Assembly: GCA_009760855.2 (NCBI GenBank)
Contig: WPIO01000055.1
Location: forward strand, 1,912,501-1,976,500
Source of the DNA: Cristatella mucedo
Taxonomy: Eukaryota > Bryozoa > Phylactolaemata > Cristatellidae
DNA length: 64,000 nt
Direction of reading: 5' to 3'
How positions within the stretch are numbered: the stretch's first letter is position 1; the number at the start of each line of letters is the position of its first letter. Below the pieces are notes generated by a model. The model saw only the letters and a list, made by a program, of their open reading frames with translations, made no database searches and was not told where the DNA came from. The position numbers and the translations under genes were made by a program. Positions 43,823 to 54,121 of the stretch are shown here, one piece after another.

Positions 43823-44228
43823 CTCGAGTTCTCGCCTTTTCGCGTCCTCAGGTCCTGTATTGACAATAAATTAGCTGTTCCATTCCTCTGCTTAAGGATC
43901 TTTGGCAACAGAAGCTTTAGCTCTGCAGGTCCTAGACTGGAACTCGCTTCCGCAATTCTTACGAAATGACAACTACTCTCCTGCTGCCGACTATGGTTCA
44001 TCCTTTACCGCAGTCCTGGGCTGCTACTTCCATGCTACTCACTACCTCAACTGCTCTATTGACTCTGCTGTTCCTCCTACTTTCTTTTTGTTGCGTGAGA
44101 TGAAGTCTGTTGGCTACCGAATGCGTACCGAAAACCGCTTAGGCTGTGAGTGTGAGCTATACAAAACTCCACTGCCGAACACCTACAATGTCTTTATGGC
44201 TTTGTAAAGTTACAGATGGAGATACATT
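43823..44228 (+). mobile_element. LINE-B 3' end joined to LINE-A
   Basis: Begins abruptly with CCTTTTCGCGTCCTCAGGTCCTGTATTGACAATAAATTAG in outline. The frame then gives NRSFSSAGPRLELASAIL, then the LINE-B UTR (GAAGTCTGTTGGCTACCGAA, GGCTGTGAGTGTGAG, TCTTTATGGCTTTG) to GGAGATACATTACATT. Confidence 0.8.
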
Positions 44229-45417
44229 ACATTGCATGCCTCACGGCCCCGTGCTTGGTCCAGGTCTTTTCACGGTTTATCTTATCCCTCTTGCCTTGAT
44301 GTGATTGGCACAATAAGCTCCCACTTTTATGCGGATGTGATATGATTTTACTCGGTTGTACCTTTGCTTTGATCCCTCCCAGCCCTCCAGCAAGTCGAAT
44401 TCTCTAAACTACCTTGCTGCATGTACTGATGACATTAGCATATGGATGGCAGCAAATTTTCTTAAATTGAATGATGATAAAACCAACTTACTCTTAATGG
44501 GTGAACCAAGTGCGATTCAGAAATTGGAAAGGCTAAGGCTCAAAATCGGCTCTGCCAGCATATCTCCTGTTGAATCGGCACGAAATCTAGGTGTCGAGTT
44601 CCAAAGTGAGCTTTCATTGGACGAACACATCAGCTCCACAGTCAAGTGCCTACTTTCAGCTACATACCATTGCTCAAAGTCGGGCTTGTTTAGACAGGGA
44701 TACCGAATCTAAGTTGTTCCATGCATTTGTGACATCCCGTCTTGACCTCTGCAGCTCACTGTTTGTTGGCCTACCGGCCTGTGCAACCAGGCGCTTACAG
44801 CTGGTGCAAAACTCTGCAGCTAGGCTTGTCTGTCGTGAGCGTCGCAGTTGCCACATTACACTTCTCGCCGACCTGCACTGGCTCGCAGTCAAGCAACGCA
44901 TCGGCTTCAAGGTTTTGCCACTCACTTTCAGGTCCCTTAATTATTTTGCTCCAGTCTGCCAGTCAGATCTGCTCACCCACCAGGCTAAGCATCGCACCAC
45001 CCGCTTTCCGGAATCCAACTGTCTTACCATACCTTGTACACACCTCAAATATTTTGGAGACCGTGTTGTGTTTGCATGCTCCCATAGTCTGGAACTCACT
45101 CTTGACTTGCGTAACGAATCCTCTGACTTGACCACATTAAAAAAAAACTAAAAAACGCACCTCTTTATGACAGCATTTTGATAGTCCCTGTGATTCGACC
45201 TGTATGTGCTTATGTGTGCTGACACTGCTGCATGCTGTCACTAACCGCACTTGCATGCTGACCTTGTGCATGTCACCCCTAACCATGTTATTCTTTTTTT
45301 TTATTGAGCATGCTGGCACTCACTATTTGATCGCGATTCCTTTTCAGAAACTGGAAAGCGCCCAGAAAGAGAGTGAGTTATCTGAGGTACTTTATCAAAA
45401 GTATTGTTATTATTATA
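44229..45417 (+). mobile_element. LINE-A, 1.2 kb 5'-truncated copy
   Basis: Starts in the RT palm (CATGGCCCCGTGCTTGGTCC, the GSVLGP block) and runs to the hairpin (AAAGCGCCCAGAAAGAGAGTGAGTTATCTGAGGTACTTT in outline) and tail at 45417. It lies about 170 bases from the gene B donor site, within what would be gene B intron 2 on the other strand. Confidence 0.88.
44356..45151 (+). pseudogene. LINE-A RT palm-to-C-terminus, broken
   Basis: LYLCFDPSQPSSKSNSLNYL, FLKLNDDKTNLLLMGEPSAI and ISPVESARNLGVEFQSELSL lie in one frame (44356-44712). A one-base change near 44650 moves to the next frame (44591-45151: [38 protein letters not shown]). The YADD is garbled just before 44356. Confidence 0.85.
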
Positions 45418-45586
45418 ACCCAACAGGATAGTAGCTTAAATGACAGCCTTACTGTTGCTGATGCCTGTTTCGATGGCTGGCTGGGCGATGCTGATGGCTT
45501 GGGTGAGTAACCCTTAAATCGGCAGATGCACCGAGCGCTTGAGTCGTAGGGCGTGCCCTCGACGAGAGGCATATAAGCAGACTTAC
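45418..45586 (-). other. Gene B: start of intron 2
   Basis: The 5' part of the intron after the gene B signal-peptide exon. TACGACTCAAGCG and GCCCAGCCAGCCA (minus strand) also occur in gene A intron 2 (about 56898-56910 and 56959-56971), so the duplication included intron sequence. Confidence 0.55.
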
Positions 45587-45727
45587 GCTATCTCTTGTAT
45601 CTGACGAGGGGATGACAGTGTAGTTACCACTGAGTGGCACATACGATCTCCCTCTCTTCATGAAGAGCTGCATGGCACCGTCGGCAATGAGCAGCAGAGG
45701 GCATAGAAGAAGTATCGAAAGCTGCAT
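45587..45727 (-). CDS. Gene B: signal-peptide exon of a secreted protein, paralogue of gene A
   Basis: 47 codons from ATG (45727) to a donor AGC|GTAAGT. Residues 1-17 (MQLSILLLCPLLLIADG) have the form of a signal peptide: hydrophobic Leu-rich core, likely cleavage after ADG or one residue later. The mature start has GRSYVPLSGNYTVIP with an N-glycosylation sequon NYT. Gene A has an exon of exactly the same length with 33 of 47 residues identical. The acceptor just before the ATG is TTTTCACGTAG|GAGG. No homologue of gene A exons 3-4 was found downstream on this strand within the window, so the gene may be incomplete, dead or have distant exons. Confidence 0.7.
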
Positions 45728-45731
45728 CCTC

Positions 45732-45894
45732 CTACGTGAAAATGACGAAAAAATTCTGTCACAAATCAATTTCAATGAATCGAAACGCTCGAGTGCAGTT
45801 TTATTGTACATCCATGTCGGTACGTAAGTTTGTCTCTGACCTGAAAGTGAAGCAAACGTTTCGGTTGTGCATACGATCGAAAGGTCTGTCTCAC
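45732..45894 (-). other. Gene B: intron 1
   Basis: 163 bases bounded by AAAG|GTGAGA (45895/45894) and CACGTAG|GAGG (45732/45731). The 3' side has a T-rich tract (GAATTTTTTCGTCATTTTC). Gene A has a similar-sized first intron (191 bases). Confidence 0.5.
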
Positions 45895-45983
45895 CTTTAC
45901 TTGTCTCGCCTCAGCTTGACTTGGTTAGACGTAGAAGTGCTTGCAGCTGAAGGAGCTCGAGGCCGTTAGCAGATGACAGGCGT
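45895..45983 (-). other. Gene B: non-coding first exon (predicted)
   Basis: Lies 28 bases after the TATA box. It contains CCTTCAGCTGCAAGC (45939-45953), a 15-base word identical to one in gene A exon 1. The donor choice is less certain than in gene A. Confidence 0.5.
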
Positions 45984-46040
45984 ACGACAAGCCTGCGACG
46001 TGCCTTTTATAAAGCCGAGCTCTCCCAGCAGCAGACGATG
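45984..46040 (-). promoter_or_regulatory. Gene B: TATA promoter
   Basis: Minus strand TATAAAA at 46011-46005 within GGCTTTATAAAAGG. The 15-base word CATCGTCTGCTGCTG (46040-46026) just upstream is identical to one upstream of gene A, pointing to a shared control element. Confidence 0.65.
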
Positions 46041-46367
46041 CGGGAAGGTGAGGAGGCTGCTTGGTATCAGTAACGCCTCCTTCCCTTAGGAATTGTCATC
46101 CGATATCTCGACCATCGCGACCTCGTCTAATAGCTTGGATCTAGAGAAAACGAGGCAAGCCGTACGATCGAGAGGCCACCTTGGGAAGTGTGACCTCTAC
46201 TCCGGCCGAATTTCCCATTAGGAGGCGGCGGTGGTTGCACGATTGCCAAGAGAAAGGTAGCCTTACTCGTGGTAGGTCATCGCTTGGCATTGGCTGGGAG
46301 TCCGAAATCATGGAACTCACTGGCATAGCATTTACTTGCAATAATAAGCTCGTCTTAGGCATCGTAG
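46041..46367. other. Upstream of gene B; no gene recognised
   Basis: Unique-looking sequence; only the region next to the promoter shows some similarity (TTCCCGC) to gene A upstream sequence. Confidence 0.4.
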
Positions 46368-46518
46368 GATGGGATGCGGCAAATACGTGTACAATGTCAA
46401 TAACAACGATAACTATAACAATAGATTGTTTGTATGGTTTCCCAAGAGAAATTCAGACATGTACTGTTTCAAACGTTCAAAAGAAAGCAAGTATCGTCCT
46501 TGGGTCACCACGGTTGAG
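46368..46518 (+). CDS. Possible exon, unrecognised
   Basis: Between an acceptor-like GGCATCGTAG|G (near 46366) and a donor-like GTTGAG|GTAACG (near 46518). The frame from ATG 46369 reads MGCGKYVYNVNNNDNYNN and then FVWFPKRNSDMYCFKRSKES and RPWVTTVE, with a protein-like composition. An overlapping frame (46181-46522) exists. I recognise no family; the Asn-rich part may be low complexity. Confidence 0.2.
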
Positions 46519-47743
46519 GTAACGTGGAAAACACTTGTAGCCACAGGTTAGTAATACCGATGGCTTGTCACATGGCTACCGATGGCTAGCTCACAGGTAC
46601 AGTGTACACCGTACAGTGTACTATACAGTGTACTCACAGTGTACACCGGTATGCATGCAATCCTTATCTCTCCAAAAATTGGGAATCCAATCAGTTGGCA
46701 GACGGGACATTTGAAGCGCCTGCTTCAAACCAATCTAAACGCTGCAAGCTGCTCGATAGAATGCCTTTTGCTTGTGCCAGAGGTATTCCTGGAAGCTAAT
46801 AATAGCATCGCCTTACCAGGCCCCCGCCTCGTTTTCTGCGAAAACTAGGCAAGGCTGCCGCCTTGACCGATCAGTGTCACCGAATGGCAAAATTCTTGCT
46901 TTGAGAGACATCCAATTCCTGCAGTAGCTGGCATAGTAGTTCCACTGATGCATTTAAAGGGGAAATTTTGACCCGACAATGACCTTCAACTCTTTGATTT
47001 TGCAGCTGCTACGTATACTTTCAGCATGAGAGTGACTTTCGACCGCCGAACCAGAGTAAGGCCATAGTAATAAGCAGATAAATACGGTTGAACATCAGGA
47101 AAGACACGAATTATATTAGTGAAGATATAAATATATCTCTTTTATGCCCACCAGCGAAATGAGCTCAACTAAACGCGATATGCGATTTGAATTGAACTTG
47201 GGGCGTTCGGTGTGGTCAGAATAACTAGAGAAGTTCAGGTGCGTTCTCAGTCTTCAACTGCCCGAGGCTAGATCATGATAAATTTTCAAAAGAGTTGCGT
47301 TTTCAAATCGCGATCATTGCTAGGTGAAGCTAAGTGTCCGTACTGTGGATATTATTGGTACTGCCTTTGCCACCATGTATTCTATTAAATGACCTACGAG
47401 AGTTCAACCAGGGCAAAGAGCATGCATAGTATATCATGTACCATTGTATCACGTGTCAGCATAGAGCGTGCAGTATTTACGTTGGTAACTTGGCTTTTTG
47501 AGATTTGTCCGCTTGTGTGCGTGCAGCCTATGCTAGAGTCAAGGAACTGAGGCAAAGCTGATAGGGCTAAGAACAGCGAGAAATTGCGCTATAGGCAGCT
47601 GTGACACATTATTCCGGACAATCCTATCGTCTGGCTGAGCGGTGTGATCGAGCATCAAGTCCCCGACAATACGCACTTTATCCGCCCAGACGCTGCACCA
47701 GCTCAGTCTGAACTCGATGCACTCACCGGCGTAGGGCGATCCC
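46519..47743. other. No gene recognised
   Basis: 1.2 kb of unique-looking sequence containing the ACAGTGTAC cluster (46599-46644). A frame at 46582-46848 has no recognisable domain. Confidence 0.4.
46599..46644. repeat. Four ACAGTGTAC words in 46 bases
   Basis: ACAGTGTAC at 46599, 46613, 46625 and 46636. With a preceding G or T most copies form the near-palindrome GTACAGTGTAC. Confidence 0.85.
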
Positions 47744-47744
47744 T

Positions 47745-47757
47745 TGTCTCTCACTCT

Positions 47758-47788
<31 letters not shown>

Positions 47789-47881
47789 CCTCTCTTGCAC
47801 TCTCTCTCTCTCTCTCTTTCTCTCTCTCTATCTTTCTTTCTATTTATCTCCCTCTCTCTCAATCTCGCTCTCTCTCTCTCA

Positions 47882-47924
<43 letters not shown>
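47745..47924. repeat. (CT)n microsatellite with interruptions
   Basis: About 180 bases of CT with CCCT, TTTC and ATCT interruptions. Frames over it are artefacts. Confidence 0.92.
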
Positions 47925-47925
<1 letters not shown>

Positions 47926-48009
47926 AACACTCTCCACCCAGTATTGCTATTGCATGCACTTGCACTTTCTTTACAGGCCGAACCAGCGTCCGTACCAATA
48001 CTGATGGAC

Positions 48010-48430
48010 AGAACATAAAGGAAGAATCACAGGAACCCACTAAATGCTGTTCACAATAGGTGTTTGTAAGTTATTTTTAAATGTGGTCAAGTCGGCGAAT
48101 GTCGTGACGCAAGCCGGGAGTGCGTTCCAGGCTTTGGGACCATGCGAACTAAGTGCACGGTCTTCAAAGGATCTGAGATTTGTACGAGGTAGAAAGCAGA
48201 AAGGGCGGGAGTTGCTCAAGTTCTCTTGGTCTAGTGCTACTTTCTCGAGTAGTGGCCTGACTAAAGCCTTTTTGAAAGGTGCTGGAACTTGACCTGAGGC
48301 TGATGACTTATTTAGGATGTTAGTTATGCATGGCAGCAGCAGGTCAATGCATCGTAGAAGCAGGACAGTGGGAATAGAGTCTGGAGGACTAGTTGTCTTC
48401 TTTAATTGGGATTTACGAGAGCTTCAGTAC
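48010..48430 (-). mobile_element. LINE-A with internal deletion
   Basis: Minus strand: 3' UTR and RT C-terminal text at 48010-48190 (CATAAAGGAAGAATCACAGG ... GTACGAGGTAG). At about 48192 it jumps to N-terminal RT sequence (AGAAAGGGCGGGAGTTGC ... CAGCAGCAGGTCAATGCATC), so palm and thumb, about 1 kb, are missing. There is no hairpin or tail. Confidence 0.8.
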
Positions 48431-48827
48431 GAGCAGCTTGCTCGGCTCGACCTAACCCCCTTGACCCTACGACCTACGACCCTTGCTTGACGTCCTAGTG
48501 AGCACCGCAGGCTTACGTATGTCGTCAACTTCGCCCCCCTTTGTGAATAGTCTGCCTATAGGCCCAGACCACGCGTGTGCCATGCATATGTCACTGCTCG
48601 GCTAATATTGATTTTAACGACGTAAAACTGTAAATGTCCGTTGGCTTGGCTTGCACATTATTTGAATCGTCTCCAGTGCCTACGATAGAGACTGGAATAT
48701 AGAGTTACATCGAATCTAGAGTCTTGATAATATAGATTCACACGCACTAAAAGCTCGCCTTTTAGTGTGTAATTCCTTCAACTGCATGTCCACATGGCGT
48801 GCAAATGTCAAGGCTAATGGTAACGGA
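48431..48827. other. No gene recognised
   Basis: Unique-looking sequence. Confidence 0.4.
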
Positions 48828-49050
48828 TAAAATAATAATAACGCACTTGAAAAAGCGCCCTCAGAGAACTCAATCTCTTTCTAGGCGCTTTACATTTGCT
48901 GCAAAGAGAAATGCGATTGAATGGTGAGTAATAGCATGTTTGACAAACAAACAAAATGAATAACATGGTTAAGAGTGACATGCACAGGGTCAGCATGCAA
49001 ATGTGGTTACTGGCAGCATGCACAATGTCAGCACGCATAAGCACAGATCA
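48828..49050 (-). mobile_element. LINE-A 3' end
   Basis: Minus strand: TAA tail, hairpin GAAAAAGCGCCC ... TAGGCGCTTTACA, and UTR to GTGTCAGCACGCATAAGCAC-like text at 49043. Close to consensus. Confidence 0.88.
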
Positions 49051-49934
49051 AATAGAGACTTGTAATACGTTATTGGTTTAACTGATTATCTCATGAGGTT
49101 TCCCGAATCAATCGGACTAACTACTAACTGTGTGACACTAAGTTGCTTGCTTCGCTATCCTTCTTTGCCATTGTCGAAGCTTTTTGGATAATGTCCGCTT
49201 TCGAGCCATGTAAATTCGACAGCTCTGCCGATGCCCAAACGATCAAAGTAAAATCCTAAAATATATATTGGATTCTGCTCTTTCTACAAGAGTCAAACTT
49301 TGGCGTGCCTACTGTGTTTGTTCCTGGACATGTCTCCAAAGTCCTTGAACTGTATACTTATGTTTCATTATTCTATATCAAATAATCTTTATCTTTTCCT
49401 GGTGCCACCCTTGCCACCCTGGTGCCACCCTATAAGTGCCGTGCATCTGCTGAGTTGCTTGGCACGCTTTGTAATGCTTAATTTTCAATCTGTGGCTTCT
49501 TAAGATGGCGTCGTTGTTGCTTGAGACACTGAGGCAGCGACCACGATCAAGACTTTCCACGAACCTCTGCAGGATCGAAATCAAACCATTATTATATAAA
49601 CTGATGTTGCCATTGTAGTTATCCCTTAAATTTTGAGTACGATAGAATCTTTTTCTCTGCGGGTCCAATGCAATAGAGCTCATCTAACATTTGTTGCACA
49701 GTGATATTTTCTCCTGCCGCTCAGCGTCTGTTGAATCCTTGTCTGCCGTTCTGCGTTCTGCTACGTCTATGCAGCTCAATTTATTGGCTGTCCTCCTGAC
49801 TTATCTACATTTCTCATTTTCTCTTCGTTACCCGAGTCTGGTCTATTGGCTACCATGTGCTCGCTCAAAACACGCTTAGGGTTTGAGTACGCTCTAGTGA
49901 CGGCGCGACCCTGACTCGTTCGGGTAGCAGTGTA
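49051..49934. other. No gene recognised
   Basis: Unique-looking sequence with a GGTGCCACCCT near-duplication at 49400-49432. Some words near 49720-49880 (TGTTGAATCCTTGTCTGCC, GGTCTATTGGCTACCATGTG, CGCTTAGGGTTTGAG) recall a diverged LINE-B UTR. Confidence 0.4.
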
Positions 49935-50180
49935 ACGCGTGCAGTGTGTTTCTTACGCAACGACAACTACTCTCCTACTGCCGACTATGGCACATCTTTT
50001 TCAGCGGTCCTAAGCTGCTACTTCTATGCTACTCACTACCTCAACTGCTCTCCTGACCCTGCTATGCTTCCCACTTTCTCCTTGTTGCGTGAGACGAAGT
50101 CTGTTGGCTACCGAATGCGTACCGAAAGCCGCCTAGGCTGTGAGTGGGCTATACAAATCTCTCTAGCGTAACACCTAAAT
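49935..50180 (+). mobile_element. LINE-B 3' end, left part of a split copy
   Basis: TTACGCAACGACAACTACTCTCC, GAAGTCTGTTGGCTACCGAA and GGCTGTGAGTGGGC lead to CGTAACACCTAAAT, where a LINE-A interrupts it. The missing end lies at 50521-50565. Confidence 0.85.
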
Positions 50181-50517
50181 AATAATAATAATAATAATGT
50201 ACTTGATAAAGCGCCCTCAGAGAACTTAATCTCTCTCTAGGCGCTTTACATTTGCTGTAAAGTGAAATGCAATTGAATGGTAAGTAAAATCATGCTTGAA
50301 AAAACGAACGAAATGAATAATATGGTTAGGGGTGACATGCACAGGGTCAGCATGCAAATGTGGTTAGTGGCAGCATGCACAGTGTCAGCACGCATAAGCA
50401 CAGGGACCCACTAAATGCTGTCCTAAATAGGTGTGTTTTTAGGTTCCTTTTAAATGTGGTCGGGTCAGGGGATGTTCTGACGCAGGTCGGGAGGGAGTTC
50501 CAGGCTTTGGGAGCATA
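50181..50517 (-). mobile_element. LINE-A 3' end inserted into LINE-B
   Basis: Minus-strand (TAA)n, hairpin, UTR and RT C-terminus up to GGGAGCATAG. It is flanked by LINE-B sequence that would otherwise be continuous. A target-site duplication is not clear. Confidence 0.88.
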
Positions 50518-50565
50518 GATACATGGTCTTTATGAATTTGTGGAGTTACAGACGGAGATACAAGA
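50518..50565 (+). mobile_element. LINE-B 3' end, right part of the split copy
   Basis: CATGGTCTTTATGAATTTGTGGAG and TTACAGACGGAGATACAAG complete the LINE-B end begun at 49935. Confidence 0.85.
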
Positions 50566-53065
50566 CCCGAAGCTCGCAATATGCTTACAATAAAGACGCA
50601 GCGCTCGATATGCCGGGCACAACAAAAGAAATTGCATCGTAGTAAAAGATAAACGCAAACAACACTAGGCTCTATATTATGGCTGATACGGCAGGTGACT
50701 ACTGGCAGCCGACTCGCTGCCAGTCCAAAAGCAGCTCACGCTTAGCTTCGCTATGACTCACAGACACTCGCAGTCACTCTCCAAGAGAGTGACTGCGGTC
50801 AGGCGTATGCCTTCTACAATGGCCTAATCGTACATAATGCATGCCATAATCTCGTTCGCATACAATAATACATCGCGCTGCTCAAAAGTCGGCTTATCGT
50901 GGCTATTCGCAAGCAGCTCAGGACTAATTCAGTGGCGAAGCTTATAGCTCGGCAAGGCTCATAGTTTGTAATCGAGGTTCAGCTGTCTAGCTCGTAGTCG
51001 ATAATTGCGGGGCATTGCAACGTACTAGACAAGTCTCTTAGTCTTTTGGCTTTTTGAAGTCATGGACGGAGATGCATTCTGGGATGGCTCGTTGACTGTG
51101 GCTTGTTGACCCCCTTAATCAATTTGAATTCAATCAGGGTTCCATTATTGGCTAAGAACGGTGGGCTCATCCAGAACTTTCCTGCACATGACGCAATTAG
51201 CATTTAGATCCACGAAATCAGTCATCGACTTGATTATTATCAGGCGATACATTTTTATTCACACAGGCGACGATATGTCTGCGTCTTCACTGGTTACTTG
51301 GCCATATCGTGGCTACGTGAGCCCTAATATAGTGAAAGCCTCGCGAAAGCAGAAAGAGCAGAAAGGTTATAAAGTCGCTCTTGACTGTCAGCGCATCGCA
51401 GTCTTCATACGCGGTTTGTCGAGCTAAAGCAAAAGCCACCATTTCTGTATCTCTTCTTAAGAGAAATAATATTAATTATCAATAAGTTATTAATAAGTTA
51501 TTAATTATATTAAATTATTCTCTACTCTAGAACTTGTTCTCAATAAAATGTACTCGACGCTGCGGCAGCACAGCGGCCGCAGCTGTCAGTCATCCATGCT
51601 GTCATCCATGCTTCTCGGCAGAACGGTGGGCATTCTCTTTATTTACACCCCATTAAAGTGCAAGTGCGCACGAATGAAGGTGTGCGGCTCTCAGTGGAAC
51701 CTCGCACTAAGAGTAGACCACGTCCTCTAGAGAGGTCACGTTGAGGACGGAGCGAAGCAAGGCTGCTCGTGTGGCGAGTCGCTTTCGGACCACCTATTCG
51801 GCTCTAGCTGCTGCTTCTGGCCAATAGCAGGCCCTCCGACGACCTTTGCGCCGCGATAAGTGCCCCTTCACTTTTGACCTTTTCACCGCGACAAATGCCC
51901 CTTTGACTCCCATCTTTGCACCACAGCAAATGAACCTTCCCTACGACGAGCAGCAGCAGCATCCCCTCGTCGACGCGATCGTAAGAACCTTTCGCGTACA
52001 CATGCTTTATAGCGAACGAAGCAGCAGTAGCTAGATTTTTTTGAGCTGCACTAAAAAACGCAGGTGGACGAAGAAGAGCGAAAATTTGTGTCAGATCGTT
52101 ATACTTTCCTCTGCTTGCATAGATTTTGAGCGTGCTTAGGAGGTTGAAACAAGGAGCGTTCAGGACTTATTAGCTGAAGCGAAAAAAATCCAAGTAAAGA
52201 TACCAAGGAGTTTCCCACCTGTACTTTCTTACCTGTATACCAAACTGACAGCCGTTCCCAGCGGACCTTTTGCCAGCGGTCGGTTTAAGGCGTCGTCCAA
52301 ACGTGGAGGGTGATTTTTGGAAAGTCGGCGACCGAATCCTCTTCTCCGAAAAATGCTTTACTATTCATCTTTCTAGCCGAAGATAAAGAGCGAAAATTGA
52401 CGACGTTTTGAAACTTTAAACTTTTTTGAAAAATTCAAGACGGCATAACTGCTAGCCGGTTGCTGTATTATGCTTCTATGGTGGCAAATTATCGTGTGGG
52501 ATTCAGTATTTCGACATCCTTTCTACGTCGCTTTTATAGCTAATCACCTGCAGCTCTTCCTGCAAGGCAATAATGACAGCGAGAATCTTCGAAACCACCA
52601 CCTGTGTCTGCTTTAAACGTAACAAGTGTCAAATTTAAAACTCGATACCGAGCTTGATACCTTGCACTCCCAGTCGAGCAGCCAAGTCGAGATCGAGATC
52701 CGTGATTGATTCTCCGAATAAGCTTAGAACACGCCATTGCTTTAATGGAATATGGCTTCACTTTAGATGATAATCAAGGTAGAACGAACAATTGGAAACT
52801 TGAGAAGTAAGCATGCAAACGACCAGGATCGAGCGTTCATCGACAGTCAAACGAGAAAAAGTATGGGTAGTACCAATTGCTTCTAGTTGAAGCCAAGTCT
52901 GGCTTTTATGATATTTTAATTAAAAATAGTTAATACATTTAAATTATTTTAGTAAATGTATTTAATTATTTTATTTTAATTATATTATATTATATAATTC
53001 GTTTCGTTTTATTAGATTGAAATTAAATTGCGGCAATGTCTTAATTAAATAAGTATGCTGCAGTG
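50566..53065. other. 2.5 kb without a recognised gene
   Basis: Mostly unique-looking sequence. A frame at 51161-51427 (88 codons) has no recognisable domain. GTCTTTTGGCTTTTTGAAG ... GACGGAGATGCATT near 51040-51080 might be an old LINE-B end. AT-rich at 51460-51530 and 52910-53000. Opposed frames at 51804-52034 are unremarkable. Confidence 0.4.
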
Positions 53066-53252
53066 CAGCGGTTCTCAACCTGTGGGTCGCGACCCCTTTG
53101 GGGGTCGAACGACCCTTTCACAGGGGTCGCCTAAGACCATCAAAAAACACGCAATTCCACATTTTGCACACAATAATTTTATAGTTAGGGGTCACCACAA
53201 CATGAGAAACTGTATTTATGGGTCGCGGCATTAGGAAGGTTGAGAACCACTG
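53066..53252. mobile_element. hAT-type non-autonomous DNA transposon (SPIN/URR1-like)
   Basis: A 187-base element with TIRs CAGCGGTTCTCAACCT (53066-53081) and AGGTTGAGAACCACTG (53237-53252), which pair at 15 of 16 positions. It is flanked by an imperfect 8-base duplication, CTGCAGTG (53058-53065) and CTGTTGTG (53253-53260), six of eight identical; 8 bases is typical of hAT. Inside are GTGGGTCGCGACCCCTTTGG, GGGGTCACCACAACATGAG and GGGTCGCGGCATTAGGAAGG. From memory these closely match the Charlie-type SPIN/URR1 MITEs of vertebrate genomes. It encodes nothing and would need a transposase from elsewhere. Confidence 0.88.
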
Positions 53253-53309
53253 CTGTTGTGGAATATGCATGCACATATATAAATATTCCGTTATGACAAT
53301 AACGAAATG

Positions 53310-53870
53310 CTGATGCAGATATCGACCATCTCCTGACCTCTGCAAAGTCAGAAACTTATCTAGCAATCCTTGCGGCAATCTAGCCGACCATGTTTAAGCT
53401 TCTTTGTTCGTAAATCATGCAAGATCGGAGATTTCACCCAGGAGACTTCAACGTCTGCTCAATGCTTTACTTCAGACGCCACTTTCAAGCCAACCACTGC
53501 TGAGTTCATCTCGTTTATTCCCAGCCCACGAAGAGCTCTCTGCAGATCCCCATGCTTTCTTTCTGAGACGCACATACTTACAGCAGCACTCAATCTAACG
53601 GAATAAGTATATAGCAGCCTAGAATTTATAATTACGTCTCAAGCATCCGGTCCCAGCATCCCCTAAAGAGGCTTGTCGTTGGGCTGTTAGTAGACCAGCC
53701 ATTCGGAAGTCCGCAGTCGACCAGAAAACCCCAAACTGCGTCCATCCAGCTATCTAGCTCCCATTCCTATCAAAGGCAATATAATGAGTACTGGCAGATC
53801 AGCTAAACTTCTGCACCAAAAATCTAACTTATCCCTTAAATTATTGAAACATCGGTGTGCTAAATCAGCC
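53310..53870 (+). mobile_element. Old LINE-A-related remnant (linker to RT start)
   Basis: TCGACCATCTCCTGACCTCTGC and GCTTCTTTGTTCGTAAATCATGCAAGATCGG resemble the linker at 43560-43715. CATTCCTATCAAAGGCAATA and GTACTGGCAGATCAGCTAAAC near 53762-53806 match the PSTIPIKDTG ... ADQLN codons. Strongly diverged. Confidence 0.6.
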
Positions 53871-54121
53871 AGATTATGACTTGACACTGATTAGTCAAGG
53901 TTCCTGAATTATAATGGCTAGGAATAGATTGTACGATAGTTTGAGGCCAAGGCAGTATAGAAATTGAAGGCATTTATTAGGCGATGAGTTGGTGCTTCTT
54001 CAGTTGAACTGATGCGAGCTCTTGGTTTTGAGCCGTGCGAGAGTTGCTGTACGTCATGACCGCTGTTAAGGATTGCCAAAATGACCTTTGTACGCTGTGG
54101 ATAATGGCTTCGTCGAGCAGT
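53871..54121. other. No gene recognised
   Basis: Short unique-looking stretch. Confidence 0.4.

Noticed and set aside
47539-48018. Frames rich in Arg-Glu or Leu-Ser
   Set aside because: Artefacts of the (CT)n array at 47745-47924.
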